Source of the DNA: Alphaproteobacteria bacterium
GTDB lineage: Bacteria; Pseudomonadota; Alphaproteobacteria; CAAHEQ01; UBA3637
Assembly (NCBI GenBank): GCA_017513365.1
Contig: JAFXFY010000214.1
Coordinates: 1 to 10,914 of the forward strand
Direction of reading: 5' to 3'
Length of the DNA stretch: 10,914 nucleotides
Shown in pieces: positions 6,905 to 10,914 of the stretch (its first letter is position 1; each line of letters begins with the position of its first letter). The notes below the pieces were generated by a model. It worked only from the letters and a program-made list of their open reading frames with translations, searched no databases and was not told where the DNA came from. A program made the position numbers and the translations under genes.

Positions 6905-7350
6905 TGACGAAACAAGAAACAAAAACCGCTAAAGCCAGAGCACGCGCTATTCGTGTGTCTCCGCGCAAATTGAACTTATTGGCCGGTTCCATTCGTGGAT
7001 TAAAAGCTGATAAGGCTATGGCTCAGTTGACTTTTTCTAAGAAACGTGTTTCTGAAGAAGTGAAAAAAGTTTTGCAATCGGCTATTGCTAATGCTGAAAA
7101 CAACTTCGGTATGGATATTGACAATTTGGTGGTGTCCGAAGCCTATGTTGGTAAGGCTATGGTAATGAAAAGATTCGCTGCCGCGGCTAAAGGTCGTGCT
7201 TGCAGAATCATCAAGCCGTTTTCAAATTTGACAATTATTGTTGCCGAACAAGAAAAAACACTTGCAAAATCTAAAAAATCTGATAAAATAGTAAACTCAG
7301 AGAAAAAAACTGCTACAAAAAAGCAAGTTTCTAAAAAAGAAGGAGAATAA
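6904..7350 (+). CDS. rplV: 50S ribosomal protein L22, with a lysine-rich C-terminal tail
   Basis: L22 spans all six 23S rRNA domains and its beta-hairpin lines the exit tunnel opposite L4. The core is [15 protein letters not shown] (14-28) through to the hairpin [28 protein letters not shown] (88-115). The family core is about 110 residues, but this protein has 148. Residues 118-148 form a basic tail with 11 lysines in 31 positions, probably disordered on the ribosome surface. Codons in the tail (ATA, TCA, GAG) are less biased than in the core, and its DNA contains a promoter-like sequence. The ATG overlaps the rpsS stop by one base. Tail length varies widely in alphaproteobacterial L22. Confidence 0.97.
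   Translation: MTKQETKTAKARARAIRVSPRKLNLLAGSIRGLKADKAMAQLTFSKKRVSEEVKKVLQSAIANAENNFGMDIDNLVVSEAYVGKAMVMKRFAAAAKGRACRIIKPFSNLTIIVAEQEKTLAKSKKSDKIVNSEKKTATKKQVSKKEGE
7262..7289 (+). promoter_or_regulatory. promoter-like sequence inside the rplV 3' end
   Basis: TTGCAA (7262-7267, 4 of 6) and TAAAAT (7284-7289, 5 of 6) are 16 bp apart, with TGA directly before the -10 forming an extended -10. It lies in the AT-rich, poorly conserved tail of rplV, about 60 nt ahead of rpsC. It could provide extra transcription of the downstream genes. AT-rich coding DNA often throws up such matches, so this is a candidate only. Confidence 0.25.
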
Positions 7351-7353
7351 CTA

Positions 7354-8025
7354 ATGGGTCAAAAAGTTAACCCTACAGGATTACGTTTAGGTATCAACCG
7401 GACATGGGATTCCCGTTGGTTCGCTGATGGAAACTATGCCGATTTGTTGCATGCCGATATCAAAATCCGTGAATTTTTGATGAAAAAATTGGCCGCAGCC
7501 AGCATCTCTCACATTGTGATTGAACGCCCGGCTAAAAAGGCTATTGTTACAATTTACTGTGCCAGACCAGGTGTGGTAATTGGTAAAAAAGGTCAAGATA
7601 TTGAAACATTGAAAAAAGAATTGACGGCTTTGTCCGGCGGTAATGAAGTCAATGTGAATATCGTCGAAGTCCGCAAACCGGAAATCAATGCTAAATTGGT
7701 TGCTGACAATATCGCTCAACAATTGGAAAAACGTATTTCTTTCCGTCGTGCGATGAAACGTGCTGTTCAATCAGCATTACGTCAAGGTGCCGAAGGCATT
7801 CGTATTAACTGTGGTGGCCGTTTGGGCGGTGCTGAAATTGCTCGCGTTGAATGGTATCGTGAAGGTCGCGTGCCTTTGCACACACTGCGTGCCGATGTGG
7901 ATTACGGTGTATCAACAGCTAACACGACTTATGGTTCTATTGGTATCAAAGTTTGGATTTACAAAGGTGATATCCTGGCTCATGATCCGATGGCTCAAGA
8001 TAAGCGTTTGTCAGCTCAACATTAA
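7354..8025 (+). CDS. rpsC: 30S ribosomal protein S3
   Basis: S3 lies at the mRNA entry channel and contributes helicase activity together with S4 and S5. The 223-residue protein starts [23 protein letters not shown]. It has a type II KH domain with the GKKG loop at 77-80 ([19 protein letters not shown]) and a C-terminal domain with [20 protein letters not shown] and [10 protein letters not shown]. The end ([19 protein letters not shown]) is short and lacks the long tail of some relatives. It is preceded by AAGGAGAATAACTA, 3 bp after rplV. Confidence 0.99.
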   Translation: MGQKVNPTGLRLGINRTWDSRWFADGNYADLLHADIKIREFLMKKLAAASISHIVIERPAKKAIVTIYCARPGVVIGKKGQDIETLKKELTALSGGNEVNVNIVEVRKPEINAKLVADNIAQQLEKRISFRRAMKRAVQSALRQGAEGIRINCGGRLGGAEIARVEWYREGRVPLHTLRADVDYGVSTANTTYGSIGIKVWIYKGDILAHDPMAQDKRLSAQH

Positions 8026-8040
8026 GAAGGGACATGAAAA

Positions 8041-8463
8041 ATGTTAAGCCCAAAAAGAACAAAATATCGTAAAGCATTTAAGGGTCGTATCCATGGCGAC
8101 GCTAAATCAGCTACGACATTAGATTTCGGAGCCTTCGGTTTGAAGGCTTTGGAACCGGAACGCATTACAGCTCGTCAAATTGAAGCGGCTCGTCGTGCGA
8201 TTTCCCGTGCTATGAAAAGACAAGGACGTATGTGGATCCGTATGTTCCCGGACGTTCCTGTTTCCAAAAAACCACCTGAAGTTCGTCAAGGTAAAGGTAA
8301 AGGTAGCCCGGAATACTGGGTATGCCGTGTGAAACCGGGTCGTATCATTTTTGAAGCCGACGGTGTTTCAGAAGAAGTAGCGCGCGAGGCTTTCCGCTTA
8401 GCTTCTGCTAAGTTGCCGATTAAAACGCGTTTCGTTGCCAGAACGCCAGATGAAGAGGTATAA
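8041..8463 (+). CDS. rplP: 50S ribosomal protein L16
   Basis: L16 joins late in 50S assembly and organises the A-site tRNA region. The 140-residue protein has [16 protein letters not shown] (1-16), the helix [20 protein letters not shown] and [14 protein letters not shown]. Arg82 corresponds to the arginine hydroxylated by RoxA/YcfD in E. coli. It ends [18 protein letters not shown]. The ATG at 8041 is preferred over the ATG at 8035, which is out of frame, because it gives the conserved MLSPKR start; GAAGGGA (8026-8032) is the ribosome binding site. Confidence 0.98.
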   Translation: MLSPKRTKYRKAFKGRIHGDAKSATTLDFGAFGLKALEPERITARQIEAARRAISRAMKRQGRMWIRMFPDVPVSKKPPEVRQGKGKGSPEYWVCRVKPGRIIFEADGVSEEVAREAFRLASAKLPIKTRFVARTPDEEV

Positions 8464-8465
8464 TT

Positions 8466-8669
8466 ATGGAAAAAATTAAAGAATTGAGAGCTAAAAGCAC
8501 AGCTGAACTCCAAGAAATGGAAGCCAGCTTGAAGAAAGAAGCTTTAAATTTGCGTTTTCAACAGGCTTCTGGTCAGTTGAAAAACACAGCGCGTCGTCGT
8601 CAAATTCGACGCACTGTGGCAAAAATCAAAACAGTGGTAGCTGAACAAGCTGCTAAGAAAAGTGCATAA
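8466..8669 (+). CDS. rpmC: 50S ribosomal protein L29
   Basis: L29 is a small helical hairpin at the tunnel exit next to L23. The 67-residue product shows two predicted helices with the family motifs: [34 protein letters not shown], then [20 protein letters not shown]. The length is typical. It begins 2 bp after rplP, with GAAGAGG inside the rplP end serving as ribosome binding site. Confidence 0.96.
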   Translation: MEKIKELRAKSTAELQEMEASLKKEALNLRFQQASGQLKNTARRRQIRRTVAKIKTVVAEQAAKKSA

Positions 8670-8682
8670 GGAGAATTAAAAC

Positions 8683-8922
8683 ATGCCTAAAAGAATTTTA
8701 CAAGGTGTGGTGGTAAGCGATAAAATGGATAAATCCGTTGTTGTTCGTGTTGAACGCCGCGTTATGCACCCTGTTTATAAAAAATACATCAAACGCTCTG
8801 CTAAATACACAGCGCATGATGAAAATAATCAGTACAAAGTCGGTGACACTGTACAGATTATCGAGAGCCGTCCGTTGTCCAAAACGAAAACTTGGACAGT
8901 CGTGACGAATGAGTCCAACTAA
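8683..8922 (+). CDS. rpsQ: 30S ribosomal protein S17
   Basis: S17 is a primary 16S rRNA-binding protein with an OB fold, acting early in 30S body assembly. The 79-residue protein has the diagnostic [20 protein letters not shown] (6-25), [19 protein letters not shown] and [18 protein letters not shown] (54-71). It is preceded by TAAGGAGA, which overlaps the rpmC stop. It is the last gene of the classical S10 set; a 23-bp gap, the largest inside the cluster, separates it from rplN. Confidence 0.98.
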   Translation: MPKRILQGVVVSDKMDKSVVVRVERRVMHPVYKKYIKRSAKYTAHDENNQYKVGDTVQIIESRPLSKTKTWTVVTNESN

Positions 8923-8945
8923 TTGAAATCAAGGAAGGATATACC

Positions 8946-9314
8946 ATGATTCAAGTAGAAACAAACCTTGACGTCGCTGATAACTCCGGAGCCCGGAAAG
9001 TTCAGTGTATTAAGGTCATTGGCGGTGCCGGTCGCAGATATGCTTCTGTCGGTGACGTTGTTATCGTTTCCGTTAAGAAAGCTATTCCGCGCGGTAAAGT
9101 GAAAAAAGGTGACGTGCATCGTGCCTTAATCGTTCGTACATGCAAAGAAATCCATCGTCCGGATGGATCCGCTATTCGCTTTGATACGAATGCCGCTGTA
9201 TTAGTCAACAAAGATGGCGAGCCAATCGGAACACGTATTTTTGGTCCGGTAACTCGTGAATTGCGTGCTCACGGATATGTGAAAATCATGTCTTTGGCAC
9301 CGGAGGTATTATAA
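8946..9314 (+). CDS. rplN: 50S ribosomal protein L14
   Basis: L14 forms intersubunit bridges with 16S rRNA and contacts L19; it is also the docking site of the silencing factor RsfS. The 122-residue length is invariant in the family. Motifs include [19 protein letters not shown] (1-19), [40 protein letters not shown] and [13 protein letters not shown]. It is the first spc-operon gene, preceded by AAGGAAGGA with no recognisable separate promoter in the 23-bp gap. Its stop overlaps the rplX start by one base (TAATG). Confidence 0.99.
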   Translation: MIQVETNLDVADNSGARKVQCIKVIGGAGRRYASVGDVVIVSVKKAIPRGKVKKGDVHRALIVRTCKEIHRPDGSAIRFDTNAAVLVNKDGEPIGTRIFGPVTRELRAHGYVKIMSLAPEVL

Positions 9315-9631
9315 TGGCTATGAAAATTAAAAAAGGTGACCAAGTAATCGTTATTACAGGTCGCGATAAAGGTAAAACTGGCGAAGTAACAAAAGCTATG
9401 CCGAAAGAAAGCAAAGTATTGGTTTCCGGTATTAACTTAGTTAAACGCCACACAAAACCGACACAAGAAAACGCTGACGGAATTATTTCTAAAGAAGCTC
9501 CGATCCACGTTTCCAATGTTGCTTTAATTGATCCGAAATCCGGAAAAGCAACACGTGTTGGCATTAAAATTGAAAAAGATGGCTCTAAAGTTCGGGTTGC
9601 CAAAAAATCCGGCGAAGTCATCGGTAAATAA
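9314..9631 (+). CDS. rplX: 50S ribosomal protein L24
   Basis: L24 is one of two initiators of 50S assembly and lies near the tunnel exit. The 105-residue protein carries a KOW motif near the N terminus ([20 protein letters not shown], about 6-25), followed by [14 protein letters not shown] and a C-terminal section ending [14 protein letters not shown]. The start overlaps the rplN stop by one base, and CGGAGGT (9301-9307) inside rplN is a strong ribosome binding site, supporting coupled translation. Confidence 0.97.
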   Translation: MAMKIKKGDQVIVITGRDKGKTGEVTKAMPKESKVLVSGINLVKRHTKPTQENADGIISKEAPIHVSNVALIDPKSGKATRVGIKIEKDGSKVRVAKKSGEVIGK

Positions 9632-9643
9632 GGGGATTAAATC

Positions 9644-10186
9644 ATGAAAACAAAATTACAAAAACATTATGAAGACGTGATTGCTCCAGCCTTGTTAAAA
9701 GAATTCGGTTACAAAAACAAGATGGAAATCCCAAGATTGGAAAAAATCGTTTTAAACATGGGTGTCGGTGAAGCAACTGAAGACCGTAAGGCCTTAGAAG
9801 GTGCTTTGAAAGACATGGAAGCCATTGCTGGTCAAAAACCGGTTTTGACTCATTCCAAAAAGTCTATTGCCACATTCAAACTGCGTCAAGGTATGCCGAT
9901 TGGTTGTAAAGTGACGTTGCGTCGTGACAAGATGTATGAATTCTTGGATCGTTTAATCACTATGGCTTTGCCACGTGTACGCGACTTCCGCGGCGTTTCA
10001 GCTAAAAGCTTTGACGGCAGAGGGAACTATGCTTTAGGATTAAAAGAACAAATCGTGTTCTTGGAAATCAACTATGACTTAGTTGACAAAATCCGCGGCA
10101 TGGACATTGTTATTGGTACAACGGCTAAAACAGACGCTGAAGCAAAAGCTTTATTGGCTGGTTTTGGTATGCCGTTCAAGAAGTAA
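9644..10186 (+). CDS. rplE: 50S ribosomal protein L5
   Basis: L5 binds 5S rRNA in the central protuberance and contacts P-site tRNA and S13. The 180-residue length is standard. Motifs are [16 protein letters not shown] (29-44), the [25 protein letters not shown] region, [26 protein letters not shown], and [25 protein letters not shown] at the end. The ribosome binding site is AAGGGGA, overlapping the rplX stop. Confidence 0.99.
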   Translation: MKTKLQKHYEDVIAPALLKEFGYKNKMEIPRLEKIVLNMGVGEATEDRKALEGALKDMEAIAGQKPVLTHSKKSIATFKLRQGMPIGCKVTLRRDKMYEFLDRLITMALPRVRDFRGVSAKSFDGRGNYALGLKEQIVFLEINYDLVDKIRGMDIVIGTTAKTDAEAKALLAGFGMPFKK

Positions 10187-10198
10187 AGGAAAAATCAC

Positions 10199-10504
10199 AT
10201 GTCAAAAGTATGTTCCGTTTACAGAAATAAAAAACGCGAAGACTTGGTTAAAAAATATGCCAACAAACGTGCAGCTTTGAAAGCTATCATCAACGATAAA
10301 AATTCAACTCAAGAACAAATTTTTGAAGCGAATTTGAAATTAGCTAAATTGCCGAGAAACTCTTCGGCTGTCAGAGTCAAACGTCGTTGTGAATTAACAG
10401 GTCGTTCACATAGCGTTTATAGAAAATTAAGATTAAGCCGTATCCAACTCAGAAAATTGGCCAACGAAGGTCAAATTCCGGGTATGGTGAAATCCAGCTG
10501 GTAA
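10199..10504 (+). CDS. rpsN: 30S ribosomal protein S14 (zinc-independent long form)
   Basis: S14 is a late-assembling 30S head protein next to S3 and S10. The 101-residue length and the absence of paired CxxC motifs identify the zinc-independent type. It contains [12 protein letters not shown] (22-33), LPRNSS (51-56), RCELTGRSH (63-71) and [11 protein letters not shown] at the end. The start follows AAAGGAAAAATCAC. The only cysteines are at 5 and 64, so zinc binding is excluded by sequence. Confidence 0.98.
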   Translation: MSKVCSVYRNKKREDLVKKYANKRAALKAIINDKNSTQEQIFEANLKLAKLPRNSSAVRVKRRCELTGRSHSVYRKLRLSRIQLRKLANEGQIPGMVKSSW

Positions 10505-10516
10505 GGAGACGATATT

Positions 10517-10914
10517 ATGTCTATGACAGATCCATTAGGCGATATGCTGACCCGCATCCGTAACGGTGGGATGGCTCGCAAAAGTTTTGTAACTGCTCCG
10601 GCTTCTAAATTACGCGCCAGCGTTTTAGAAGTTTTGGAACGCGAAGGTTACATTCGTGGTTTTGAAAAATCAACTGTCCGTCCGGGCGTTGAAGAATTCA
10701 AAATTGAATTAAAATACCATGAAGACAAACCGGTTATCAAAGAAATCCAACGTGTTTCTACTCCGGGTCGTCGTGTGTATTCCAAAGTTAAAGATTTACC
10801 GAAAGTTTATAATGGCTTAGGTATCTATGTTTTGTCCACTCCGTCAGGTGTTATGTCTGACCATGAAGCTCGTCAAGCCAACTTGGGCGGCGAAGTTTTG
10901 TGTAAAGTATTTTA
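10517..10914 (+). CDS. rpsH: 30S ribosomal protein S8 (complete except for the last stop base)
   Basis: S8 binds the central domain of 16S rRNA; in E. coli it also represses the spc operon. Reading from the ATG at 10517 gives 132 codons followed by TA at the window's last two bases, so the edge cuts the stop codon. The protein begins [17 protein letters not shown] and includes [29 protein letters not shown] and [21 protein letters not shown]. It ends GGEVLCKVF, the normal S8 terminus. AAGGAGA (10503-10509), overlapping the rpsN stop, is the ribosome binding site. A second ATG at 10523 would give a two-residue-shorter start, but the spacing favours 10517. Confidence 0.95.
   Translation, partial: MSMTDPLGDMLTRIRNGGMARKSFVTAPASKLRASVLEVLEREGYIRGFEKSTVRPGVEEFKIELKYHEDKPVIKEIQRVSTPGRRVYSKVKDLPKVYNGLGIYVLSTPSGVMSDHEARQANLGGEVLCKVF

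Noticed and set aside
1499..9621. Many long minus-strand and out-of-frame reading frames inside ribosomal genes
   Set aside because: All lie within strongly conserved genes, have cysteine-, histidine- and phenylalanine-rich shadow composition caused by biased codons, and lack family motifs.
1191..10504. Recoding of TGA to a sense codon because no gene here ends in TGA
   Set aside because: I saw no in-frame TGA inside any gene, and AT-rich genomes prefer TAA in highly expressed genes. Absence in 19 genes is not evidence of recoding.
1..10914. CRISPR array, transposon, prophage, tRNA or rRNA gene, toxin-antitoxin pair
   Set aside because: There is no regular repeat-spacer array, transposase, terminal inverted repeats or tRNA-like fold. 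The XRE gene has no toxin-like partner next to it in the window.

Overview
The window is the left part of a ribosomal-protein supercluster (str, S10 and start of spc operons) from a low-GC bacterium, preceded by one small regulator gene. All 20 genes are on the + strand. The S12 start ([12 protein letters not shown]), the zinc-free long S14, the short 156-residue S7, the S8 that ends in GEVLCKVF and the overall order suggest an AT-rich alphaproteobacterium, such as a gut or host-associated lineage. This is inferred from family resemblance; no search was run. Codon use is strongly biased (CGT, GGT, GAA, AAA), as expected for highly expressed genes.

Layout. Bases 1-161 are AT-rich and hold two sets of short direct repeats in front of an XRE-type helix-turn-helix gene (162-497). 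Bases 498-821 hold no gene. They contain an intrinsic terminator (525-560), a strong promoter with a near-consensus -35, 17-bp spacer and extended -10 (614-642), and a leader of about 170 nt. The str operon follows as rpsL-rpsG-fusA (822-3763). There is no tuf gene; fusA runs straight into rpsJ after 13 bp. The S10 operon is rpsJ-rplC-rplD-rplW-rplB-rpsS-rplV-rpsC-rplP-rpmC-rpsQ (3777-8922). The spc operon begins with rplN-rplX-rplE-rpsN-rpsH (8946 to the edge). The window cuts off inside the stop codon of rpsH, so that protein is complete at 132 residues.

The genes are packed with gaps of 2-23 bp or overlaps of 1-8 bp, mostly with clear Shine-Dalgarno sites. They read as one transcription unit from the promoter before rpsL. 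Together they supply decoding-centre proteins (S12), 30S head proteins (S7, S10, S19, S14, S3), 50S core and tunnel proteins (L2, L3, L4, L22, L23, L29, L24) and the translocase EF-G.

The most notable anomaly is an in-frame TAA at codon 38 of rpsL, where the family has a conserved tyrosine; the frame is intact on both sides. Other points are the missing tuf, a 9-bp word shared between the regulator's upstream region and the rpsL promoter, a dyad over the rpsL -10, and a lysine-rich L22 tail whose DNA contains a promoter-like sequence. I found no new multi-gene system: no CRISPR array, mobile element, tRNA or rRNA.
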